Shown: positions 19,228 to 25,117 of the stretch, in pieces
Position numbering within the stretch: the stretch's first letter is position 1
Layout: each line of letters opens with the position of its first letter
Virus record (IMG/VR): IMGVR_UViG_3300046369_000646
Coordinates: 1-25,117 of that record
Strand: one strand, 5' to 3'
Origin: a virus
Length of the DNA: 25,117 nt
Translations under genes and position numbers: made by a program
The notes under the pieces: generated by a model
What the model saw: only the letters and a program-made list of their open reading frames with translations
The model's database searches: none
Told to the model about the DNA's origin: nothing

Positions 19228-20942
19228 TATTCTGCAATTCGGGAGAAGTTTTTATGTTTCTCAAACCTAATTACATCATTAAACTTATCATACAATGCTT
19301 CACCTTTATGTGATATGATGAATGCATTAGTTTTCTCTGTAAGTGTATTCAATAGTTTTAAAAAGTCGTCTGTTCCGTTAGTGTCAAGTGAAGAGTCGAA
19401 CACTTCATCGAGAATGAGCAGGTTAGTGTTAACACTATTTTTCATTCTTGCAATAGTTCTCCATGTAAATAGAATACTTAAATCTATTCTCATTTTCTCA
19501 CCTTGTGAAAAGTTATCGTATTTGAACACATCTCTGAATCTTGACTTGATTGTTTCCTCAAAGGATTCATCTAATTCAAATCCTACAAAGAACTCCAGTG
19601 ATGCAAGATACTTGTTTATCATATTGTTCATTACTGGAACATACTGTTTAATAATCTTCTGTTTAACACCTTGGTCTCTCAACAACATTTGTGCTAACTC
19701 GTAATAGTGTCCTTGGTCTACAAGTGTTTCTTTTTTAGATAATAGTATCTCTAATTTACTTTCATTCTCTTCTATAGATTCATGTGTGTTAGAGGGGACG
19801 TTTGCTTCAATCTGTAGGTCTTCTATTTCTTTGTTAAGTTTCTTTATGTATTTCTGATTAGAAATAATTTCAGTTTGGATAACTGCAATTTGTTTTTGAA
19901 GAGATTCTATTCCTTGTTGGACTTTTCCGATTTCGTCCATTCTGTTGGAGGAGTCTGTGATTGTGTCTTCAATTTGTTGGAGTGCAGATACCAGTTCGTC
20001 CTTCTTCTTCTGTTTCTCTGCGATGTGAGTTTTTTTGTGTTCCTCATCTAATCCTTGTTTACATGTTGGACATTCATCATTCTTTTCATAGAATGATATT
20101 TCTTTTTCTACTTTTCGTCTGTTCTCTTCCATCTTCTTTTCAAACTCTAGAGCTTGTTTCAGACGGTCTCCTTGTGGGTCTCTATCTGAAATTGAAGATG
20201 TTTTTTCTTTAATGGTTTCAGTTTTTAATTCAACCTTTTCCATAAGTGAGTCGACATTATCTTCAGTTTCTTTTATAGTAGACTGAAACTTACCTATCTT
20301 CTCATCACGATTTACACGAAGTGCAGTCAACTGTTCATTCAAACCATTGATTCTCTCTTCCATAATATTTATTTCATGTTCATTCTCACGTTGCTCTACA
20401 ACGTAATTACTGACTCTTTTTCTTAGGATGTCACTCATAGTCGAAAAGATAGATATGTCTAATAGGTCTTCGATAAGACCTCTTCTATCCTTTGCTTTCA
20501 ATTGCATGAATGGGACAAAGTTTGCAGAACCTAAGATTGCAACTTGGGTGAATGAACGATAAGACATCTTAAGAATATTCTTTTCTAATTGTTCTTGGTA
20601 ATCCTTTACTGTTGCATCTTGGTTGACGAATACTCCATCAACATGTATCTCAAACTTATTAGGTTTTGCACCTCGCATAACCTTATACTCTTTTTTACCT
20701 ATGTTAAATTCAACCTCTACTACAAGTCCTTTCTCGTTAACACTATTAATAAGAAGTTCTTTCTTTAAGTTTCTGAACCCACGACCATAAAGACCAAAAC
20801 ACAATGCATCTAAAAGTGTAGATTTACCTGCACCATTCTCTCCAAGTATTAGGGTTGTTTGGTGTGCATTTAGGTCTATCTCTGTAAAATTATTTCCCGA
20901 TGAAAGTAAATTTTTCCATCTTACCTTTTTAAAATTTATCAT
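19227..20942 (-). CDS. 46: Recombination endonuclease subunit gp46 (Rad50/SbcC-like)
   Basis: The 571-residue SMC-type ATPase has Walker A GENGAGKS (34-41), two coiled-coil arms with a zinc hook CPTC (291-294), signature FSQGEK (478-483) and Walker B LLILDEVFD (508-516). The length matches T4 gp46 (560). With gp47 it resects DNA ends for recombination-dependent replication and host DNA breakdown. It starts inside the end of gene 47 (4-nt ATGA overlap). All motifs are intact. Confidence 0.96.
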   Translation of the reverse strand: MINFKKVRWKNLLSSGNNFTEIDLNAHQTTLILGENGAGKSTLLDALCFGLYGRGFRNLKKELLINSVNEKGLVVEVEFNIGKKEYKVMRGAKPNKFEIHVDGVFVNQDATVKDYQEQLEKNILKMSYRSFTQVAILGSANFVPFMQLKAKDRRGLIEDLLDISIFSTMSDILRKRVSNYVVEQRENEHEINIMEERINGLNEQLTALRVNRDEKIGKFQSTIKETEDNVDSLMEKVELKTETIKEKTSSISDRDPQGDRLKQALEFEKKMEENRRKVEKEISFYEKNDECPTCKQGLDEEHKKTHIAEKQKKKDELVSALQQIEDTITDSSNRMDEIGKVQQGIESLQKQIAVIQTEIISNQKYIKKLNKEIEDLQIEANVPSNTHESIEENESKLEILLSKKETLVDQGHYYELAQMLLRDQGVKQKIIKQYVPVMNNMINKYLASLEFFVGFELDESFEETIKSRFRDVFKYDNFSQGEKMRIDLSILFTWRTIARMKNSVNTNLLILDEVFDSSLDTNGTDDFLKLLNTLTEKTNAFIISHKGEALYDKFNDVIRFEKHKNFSRIAE

Positions 20943-22006
20943 AAGTAATTGTGTTGGTCTAATGCTTCATCATATAGGGATGTCATTAAGTCATTGAGTG
21001 GTTTTTTCTTTCCTTGTATTTCTAAACTATCTACATATTTCTCTACGATAGTTAAAGTGTCTTCGATATCATCTATCTCTGAATCATCAAAGAAATCCAT
21101 ATGTTTATTATCATCTACTACTTGTAGGTGAAGAGGATTCTCGGCATGGACTTTATCCAAGAATGTATCAAACCAATATGGATTGTCTTTGTTTATAACA
21201 ATAAGTTTTATAAACTTACCATTCACACTTGATAAGTCCTTTTCAGTTATAGTATCAAAAGTTTCTTTGCTGTCGTCATAGAAAACTTTCTCAAACATTT
21301 CAAGTGGATTGTGAACTGGTGTTATTTCTTGTGTTTCGGTATCGAAGATATGGAAGTATTTGTTGTCTCCATAGTCCGACCATGTGAATTGCATTTGACT
21401 TCCTAAGTATCTAATATTACCAACTTCTGATTTGTGATGGAAATGACCACTCAAGACTTGTTCAAATCTTTTTACATAAGTATGGTCTAATCCATGTGGA
21501 CAATTGAATCCTGGCTGCATCAATGCACCTTCAAACTCAAAGTGACCCCAACATTGGGTTGCCTTTGCAGAGTGTAAAAACTCTACTGTATCTGCATAAT
21601 TTTCGGGATTAATCCACGGAACAAGTGCAATAGGATATCCATCATATTCTTTTACTTCGGGTTCTTGTATAACATTAATGTTTGATTCATTGAATAGTAA
21701 AAGTTCGGGTGAGTTGACATCATTTGTATTCTTATAATAAGTGTCATGATTACCAAGAATTAAATCCATTTGGATTCCTCTTTCTACTAAAGGTTCAATG
21801 AAGTGTTTACGATTAGCATGTAGACTGGAAAAGTTTACATACTTCCTTCTATCAAAGTAATCTCCCAAGTGAATCACTTGTTTGATATCATGTTCATCTA
21901 GATATGGGAAAAATATTTCCTCGTAGAAACGACCTTGATATTTTGCCATTTCCAACATATCCGACCTAACACCTGCATGGGTGTCATTTAAGATTGCTAT
22001 TTTCAA
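20939..22006 (-). CDS. 47: Recombination endonuclease subunit gp47 (Mre11/SbcD-like)
   Basis: The 355-residue calcineurin-like phosphoesterase has motif I NDTHAG (D8, H10), motif II GDYFDRR (D49), motif III GNHDTY (N86, H87, D88), and later WGHFEFEG and SGHFHHKSE supplying the remaining metal ligands. T4 gp47 is 339 residues. It pairs with gp46. The ATG lies directly after the gene 55 stop... in transcription order gp55 comes after it at the adjacent base, so 47 and 46 run in the opposite relation: 55 (22570) precedes 47 (22006), which precedes 46. Confidence 0.96.
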   Translation of the reverse strand: MKIAILNDTHAGVRSDMLEMAKYQGRFYEEIFFPYLDEHDIKQVIHLGDYFDRRKYVNFSSLHANRKHFIEPLVERGIQMDLILGNHDTYYKNTNDVNSPELLLFNESNINVIQEPEVKEYDGYPIALVPWINPENYADTVEFLHSAKATQCWGHFEFEGALMQPGFNCPHGLDHTYVKRFEQVLSGHFHHKSEVGNIRYLGSQMQFTWSDYGDNKYFHIFDTETQEITPVHNPLEMFEKVFYDDSKETFDTITEKDLSSVNGKFIKLIVINKDNPYWFDTFLDKVHAENPLHLQVVDDNKHMDFFDDSEIDDIEDTLTIVEKYVDSLEIQGKKKPLNDLMTSLYDEALDQHNYL

Positions 22007-22570
22007 TTATTCCTCTTCTTCTGAGAAGTTAGTTTCTAAATTATTCTTTGTTGATACTCTTTTAGATTTACGAGGTTTATACTCGACATGATTCATATTT
22101 TCGTTCATCCACTCAACATTTGTGTTAATAAGGGTTGGGTCATGAATGCCATCTATAGTTGTAAATGAATCTAATGTTAATGCAGATTCTATTGTTGACT
22201 TTTGTTTGATGTAAACCTGTTTCTTTTCTTTTTGTATTCTTCTTAAGAAAGCATAGTAACAGATTTGGGTAACATATGCGAATGCATTGTTGGACTTCTC
22301 TACTTTAAAGTTCCCAATGTATTGAATACAGTTTTCAATTGCATCACAAATCATTTCATCTCTATATGTGTAGTTGATGAAGTTTGGTCTTGTAGATAGA
22401 CGGGTTGCAATTTTATAAATGCACTCTCCTATGTACTCTGACATTTGTGGTGCTTCCTTTCCTTCAGAAAGATTGGACTGTATCTGACTTACATAATCTG
22501 CAACTGCAGCTGTAAAGTCTTTATTAGATACATAATGAATTGCTTTTTTGGGGTCTTTTTTTGTTGTCAT
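22007..22570 (-). CDS. 55: Late-transcription sigma factor gp55
   Basis: From ATG 22570 the product is 187 residues, close to T4 gp55 (185). Recognisable parts are KKAIHYVSNKDFTAAVADYV, EYIGECIYKIATRLSTRPNF, YTYRDEMICDAIENCIQYIG and NAFAYVTQICYYAFLRRIQK, the last matching sigma region 2. It directs RNA polymerase to TATAAATA promoters with the gp45 clamp as activator; such octamers are found in the left part of this window. The frame could extend to ATG 22603, but that start sits inside a hairpin arm with no ribosome binding site. AGAGG lies right before the chosen ATG. Confidence 0.93.
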   Translation of the reverse strand: MTTKKDPKKAIHYVSNKDFTAAVADYVSQIQSNLSEGKEAPQMSEYIGECIYKIATRLSTRPNFINYTYRDEMICDAIENCIQYIGNFKVEKSNNAFAYVTQICYYAFLRRIQKEKKQVYIKQKSTIESALTLDSFTTIDGIHDPTLINTNVEWMNENMNHVEYKPRKSKRVSTKNNLETNFSEEEE

Positions 22571-22576
22571 ACCTCT

Positions 22577-22582
22577 ATTATA
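22577..22582 (-). promoter_or_regulatory. -10-like TATAAT just before gene 55
   Basis: TATAAT ends 6 nt before ATG 22570. No convincing -35 lies 16-18 nt upstream, so this may need an activator or be incidental. If used, it would start transcription at about the start codon. Confidence 0.3.
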
Positions 22583-22603
22583 CGGATAATTCTTTAAATT
22601 CAT

Positions 22604-22650
22604 AGAGGGTTTTTGAAATAAAATAATTAAACTTTTTTAAGAAACCCTCT
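22604..22650 (-). promoter_or_regulatory. Large-loop inverted repeat before gene 55
   Basis: AGAGGGTTT and AAACCCTCT form a 9-bp perfect stem (arms 22642-22650 and 22604-22612) enclosing a 29-nt very AT-rich loop. It lies between the 28-residue ORF and gene 55. It has no T-tract, so it is not a standard terminator; it may be an RNA-processing or regulatory structure, or an AT-rich operator. The surrounding interval 22583-22713 contains no gene I can support. Confidence 0.4.
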
Positions 22651-22713
22651 TGTAGAATTTGAAATCATATGATATTATTAATATGTCCCGAGGGGATATA
22701 CTATAATAAGGGA

Positions 22714-22800
22714 TTAAGTGTAGGTTATAACTCTACTCTTTGCAGGATTATTAATTGCACGACTCATTCTATCGATATCACCAACGGCAAGTTCAAACAT
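22714..22800 (-). CDS. 28-residue microprotein before gene 55
   Basis: ATG 22800 has AGG 7 nt upstream and a possible promoter at 22823-22850. The peptide begins MFELAVGDIDRMSRAINNPA and ends with ...SRVITYT. It is soluble-looking with no recognised family. The ordered promoter, ribosome site and frame favour translation, but the length makes this uncertain. Confidence 0.45.
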   Translation of the reverse strand: MFELAVGDIDRMSRAINNPAKSRVITYT

Positions 22801-22822
22801 GCACCAACCTAAAATTGTATAT

Positions 22823-22850
22823 ATTATATAGTGTTTCACAATCTGTCCAA
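22823..22850 (-). promoter_or_regulatory. Possible sigma70 promoter for the 28-residue ORF/gene 55
   Basis: TATAAT (22823-22828) with TTGGAC 16 nt upstream (22845-22850). The -10 is perfect, the -35 is weak. It overlaps the 3' end of the 68-residue membrane protein gene and precedes the 28-residue ORF and gp55. Confidence 0.45.
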
Positions 22851-23042
22851 TCCTACGTTGATTAAGTAAAAGGACAAGAGCATAAAACCGAAAACGAGGA
22901 CTTGCACGACTGACATTATTGCAACTTGTTTCATTGGGTGAACTTCAACAATTTTCTCAATCCAAGATTCATCAGGTGAAAGGTTTACAACCTGTAGTAT
23001 TTTCTTTTCAGTATCGGGTTTTGTAAACCAAGGAACGTACAT
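22836..23042 (-). CDS. 68-residue membrane protein paired with cytochrome c
   Basis: The product has a soluble N-terminal half (VPWFTKPDTEKKILQVVNLS) and one membrane helix at about 41-63 (IMSVVQVLVFGFMLLSFYLI). The ATG forms TAATG with the cytochrome stop, so the two are coupled. The pattern, a short N-terminal segment followed by one helix, recalls small accessory subunits of respiratory complexes, but there is no specific match. A role as a membrane partner for the cytochrome is inference. Confidence 0.68.
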   Translation of the reverse strand: MYVPWFTKPDTEKKILQVVNLSPDESWIEKIVEVHPMKQVAIMSVVQVLVFGFMLLSFYLINVGLDRL

Positions 23043-23485
23043 TACTTTAACTCCACCTCTATAAACTTACCAATCATATTGATATCTGCATCACTCAACA
23101 TTCCTGCTTGAGCCCACATAGTAGAAGACATATTACCGACTGTCTCTCTATTTTTATATGCATTGAGTTTACTTACAATGTAATCTTGTGATTGACCTGC
23201 AAGTTTAGGAAAGACTGCCATACCTTGACCTTCTGCACCGTGACAAGCTGCACACCCACTCCATAGACTTCTAATAGAAGAGAACTCATCTGCATTTGCA
23301 AGTGCATTTTTTCTTTGTTGTATTTCTGATGCAGTTCCGTTCAATGCAACATAGTCAACATAACACTGACCAGTGCATGAAGTATTACTACTATATCCAC
23401 TGTATTCTAAGTTTGGATATACTTTTGCAACAAAGAAAGTTGCGATTGCAATACATCCTAATAGAGACATTCCTAATTCTTTCAT
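23042..23485 (-). CDS. Membrane-anchored class I cytochrome c
   Basis: The 147-residue protein has an N-terminal membrane anchor or signal segment (GMSLLGCIAIATFFVAKV) and a c-type domain with heme attachment site CAACH (C78, C81, H82). Downstream, NMSSTMWAQAGMLSDADINM supplies the axial methionine (M123 or M119) and the LSD-x-DI end typical of cytochrome c4/c553-like domains. An extra pair C37/C41 lies before the domain. Such proteins carry electrons in the periplasm and need host heme-attachment machinery. ATG 23485 has AGGAG 6 nt upstream. It is flanked by tiny membrane proteins in one operon. A phage-encoded cytochrome c is uncommon and suggests redirection of host respiration. Confidence 0.9.
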   Translation of the reverse strand: MKELGMSLLGCIAIATFFVAKVYPNLEYSGYSSNTSCTGQCYVDYVALNGTASEIQQRKNALANADEFSSIRSLWSGCAACHGAEGQGMAVFPKLAGQSQDYIVSKLNAYKNRETVGNMSSTMWAQAGMLSDADINMIGKFIEVELK

Positions 23486-23486
23486 A

Positions 23487-23561
23487 TTATACTCCTGTAA
23501 GTGAAAGTACTGATAAACAAAAAATAAACGTAAGTGTACCGATTTCTAATTTATCTCTCAT
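23487..23561 (-). CDS. 24-residue membrane microprotein
   Basis: ATG 23561 forms an ATGA overlap with the preceding 57-residue gene; the frame ends 1 nt before the cytochrome start codon. The peptide has a short charged N-terminus (MRDKLEIG) followed by a single hydrophobic helix (TLTFIFCLSVLSLTGV). Its codons also carry the AGGAG site for the cytochrome, so it could be a translational coupling peptide as well as a membrane subunit. Confidence 0.5.
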   Translation of the reverse strand: MRDKLEIGTLTFIFCLSVLSLTGV

Positions 23562-23731
23562 AGGGATGCCCTCGATAGATACATTATCATAAATGGTAGT
23601 AAGAACGGAAGAGTCATCAGCACTAGAAATTCGATAGTGTCAACCAGTTTTCTCTTTACAGGTCTAACTTGATGGTTGACTTCTCTAGCTTTTCGCACCA
23701 TGCTCTTCGCAAAAAAAGTTGCTGTGGTCAT
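23558..23731 (-). CDS. 57-residue membrane protein, first in cytochrome operon
   Basis: ATG 23731 has AGGA about 6 nt upstream. The product has a basic N-terminal half (KSMVRKAREVNHQVRPVKRK) and a C-terminal membrane helix (EFLVLMTLPFLLPFMIMYL), predicted N-in. It ends in an ATGA overlap with the 24-residue gene. No family is recognised. The region 23732-23816 upstream is AT-rich with several -10-like words but no promoter I can call with confidence. Confidence 0.65.
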   Translation of the reverse strand: MTTATFFAKSMVRKAREVNHQVRPVKRKLVDTIEFLVLMTLPFLLPFMIMYLSRASL

Positions 23732-23816
23732 GGTTTTCCTAAAGTTAAGTTATAAGTATTTTGTATAATGTGATATAAATCTATGTTATACGCACATATT
23801 TAGACAAACTAAAATC

Positions 23817-24263
23817 CTAATGAATTTTCTTAGGGTCGGATGGTGCAAGAAGAGAATCTTCTTCTAAGAACTGTTCCTCTTCCAGTTTATCTAATTCTTC
23901 ATCTGACATTCCTGCAACTAATTTGTTGATGGTGTCTTTGATGTATTCCATTTTAGGCATCTTGTTGGTTAAAGGGATAGATTCAGTTTCTACCATAGTT
24001 AACCACTTTGAGGATGCTTCATCATAAAAGGGGATGTATTGTTCACTCATTTTACTTCTATGAAGAACATGTTCAGTGTCTATAGAAATCATTGAGTCTG
24101 AACTTACAGGTGTGTAAGGTATAAAGGTTGCAAGAGTATTAGTTAAATCTAATCTTGAAAGTTGACATACCATAGGTGCAGTAATCCTTATAGTATCTCC
24201 TACTTCTTCTACCATACCACAAATCTCAGCACCCGTTATTATTTTTATTACTTCGTATCTCAT
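23817..24263 (-). CDS. Sm-like small protein next to uvsW
   Basis: The 148-residue protein starts with five short predicted strands (YEVIKIITGAEICGMVEEVG, then TIRITAPM, TLATFIPYTPVSSD, SMISIDTEHVL). This layout, a G-x-x-I-x-G-x-V strand, P-M in strand 3 and a PY-P loop, resembles an Sm/LSm barrel. A helical acidic tail follows (MSDEELDKLEEEQFLEEDS). Sm-like proteins bind RNA or act as assembly modules; the exact role here is unknown. The ATG overlaps the helicase stop by 4 nt (ATGA). Confidence in coding is high, in the fold moderate. Confidence 0.7.
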   Translation of the reverse strand: MRYEVIKIITGAEICGMVEEVGDTIRITAPMVCQLSRLDLTNTLATFIPYTPVSSDSMISIDTEHVLHRSKMSEQYIPFYDEASSKWLTMVETESIPLTNKMPKMEYIKDTINKLVAGMSDEELDKLEEEQFLEEDSLLAPSDPKKIH

Positions 24264-25117
24264 AAGTTGAATTGTTTTATTTCGTATTTAAATCCTTCTT
24301 CGTTATAGATATTTATTCTTTCTTTAAGGTGGTTAAGTGTATAGTTATTACATTGTAAATCATCTGCAATGTCAAACAGTCTCATTTCTGTTTTGCCTTC
24401 AGTCTTACGAAGTCCTCTACCAATTGATTGTAGATTTCTAATTCTTGATTTGGATGGTGATGCAAAAACCACATTATCAATTTTCTTAATGTTCACTCCA
24501 GTTGAGAATGTACCATAAGATGCAAGTATAACATTGTCTTCTGCTTTCTCTACGATTGTTCTGACTTCTTCTCTATCAGTTACATCAGTTCCACCGTAAA
24601 CATAGTGTAGTTTATCATCAAGTCTCTTAAACATTTTACCATGTAAGACTGCACCATGTTTCTCTACATATTGAAACAAGACTAATGTATTTCCTTTAAG
24701 TGAATATACAAGATTACAAATAAATTCGTTCCTACTATCATTGCCGACCAAGTAGTCCATCTCTTCTTGGTAGTTTCCTTTCTTCTGTTTAGTATGACGA
24801 AGTATGATACAATCAATTGAAAGATTTGCAATAGTTCCATCTTCCATTAAATCTTTAGTTGATATAACTTTTTTGACTGGGCCGAACAAACCTTCGAGTT
24901 GTAATCTATGAACCTCTGAACCATCCAGTGTTCCAGTAGTTCCAAATCGTATTGCAGTTTTTTTCATCTTCTCTAAGATACCTTTGAGAACATCTGCTTT
25001 GAATAAATGTGCTTCGTCACCGACAACCATATCAAAAGAACTTAACACCTCCTTTGGTGCTTTTGCGAATGATTGCCATGTGGTGATTGTTATTGGTGCA
25101 TCAAACACTTCTTGTCC
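24260..25117 (-). CDS. uvsW: UvsW-type DEAH helicase, N-terminal part outside window
   Basis: The frame is open to the window edge, so the true start lies beyond it; the visible 282+ residues are the C-terminal part. Visible helicase motifs are TTWQS (motif Ia region), VGDEAH (motif II), TGTL (motif III) and in the second RecA lobe VILASYGTFSTGVNIKK (motif V) and QSIGRGLRKTEGK (motif VI). T4 UvsW is a SF2 helicase that resolves R-loops and branched DNA and helps switch from origin- to recombination-dependent replication. It heads the Sm-like gene by an ATGA overlap. Confidence 0.9.
   Translation of the reverse strand, partial: GQEVFDAPITITTWQSFAKAPKEVLSSFDMVVGDEAHLFKADVLKGILEKMKKTAIRFGTTGTLDGSEVHRLQLEGLFGPVKKVISTKDLMEDGTIANLSIDCIILRHTKQKKGNYQEEMDYLVGNDSRNEFICNLVYSLKGNTLVLFQYVEKHGAVLHGKMFKRLDDKLHYVYGGTDVTDREEVRTIVEKAEDNVILASYGTFSTGVNIKKIDNVVFASPSKSRIRNLQSIGRGLRKTEGKTEMRLFDIADDLQCNNYTLNHLKERINIYNEEGFKYEIKQFNL

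Noticed and set aside
22604-22650. Rho-independent terminator upstream of gene 55
   Set aside because: The stem has a 29-nt loop and lacks a following T-tract on the minus strand, so it does not fit a standard terminator.
1-25117. CRISPR arrays, insertion sequences, integrase or attachment sites
   Set aside because: No regularly spaced repeat array, transposase, integrase or paired terminal repeat was seen on reading the sequence; the three 30-bp repeats are promoters.

Overview
The window looks like part of a large T4-like (myovirus) phage genome, most likely from a marine phage of a Gram-negative bacterium. The base composition is AT-rich. Every gene I accept lies on the minus strand, so the genetic order runs from high to low coordinates. 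Genes are packed with ATGA, TAATG or 8-nt start/stop overlaps. A recognisable T4 replication/recombination/late-transcription core (uvsW, 55, 47, 46, 45, 44, 62, regA) gives the affiliation. The host is inferred to have an outer membrane, because the phage carries an outer-membrane curli secretion lipoprotein (CsgG). Gene content resembles marine T4-like phages of SAR11 or cyanobacteria, but the host cannot be fixed from this sequence alone.

Right part (25117 to about 16.9 kb): a partial UvsW-type helicase and a small Sm-like protein. Next comes a short membrane/redox cluster: a membrane-anchored c-type cytochrome with three tiny single-span membrane proteins, two of them very short ORFs. Then follow a 28-residue ORF, the late sigma factor gp55, the recombination nuclease pair gp47/gp46, a conserved protein that may be a PD-(D/E)XK-like nuclease, peptide deformylase and a 2-oxoglutarate/Fe(II) oxygenase. 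The last two overlap by 125 nt.

Middle part (16.9 to 8.8 kb): three nearly identical sigma70-type promoters (TTGACA, 18-nt conserved spacer, TATACT) head three operons. The first encodes three small unknown proteins. The second encodes a 794-residue HEVGH metallopeptidase/VWA protein and two small proteins. The third starts with a MoxR/CobS-like AAA+ ATPase and continues through a DUF3310 protein into the sliding clamp gp45. The replisome cluster runs 45-44-(two small ORFs)-62-regA; two hairpins occupy the 45/44 gap. Gene 43 does not follow regA, as it would in T4.

Left part (8.8 kb to 1): an accessory, probably late-expressed region. It holds small membrane proteins, a strong terminator, two membrane/coiled-coil proteins, then a phage-borne curli system: CsgF, CsgG, two secreted curlin-repeat proteins and a secreted FecR-like protein. 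Downstream are a Mom-like acyltransferase, an IscU-type Fe-S scaffold, a CHASE2-adenylate cyclase and a DUF5658-like membrane protein that lacks a normal start codon. TATAAATA late-promoter-like octamers are confined to this part.

Taken together, the phage appears to carry a replication core plus several host-reprogramming functions: cAMP signalling, Fe-S assembly, electron transfer, protein N-terminal processing, DNA modification and surface amyloid secretion. Roles for the curli and cytochrome modules are inference.
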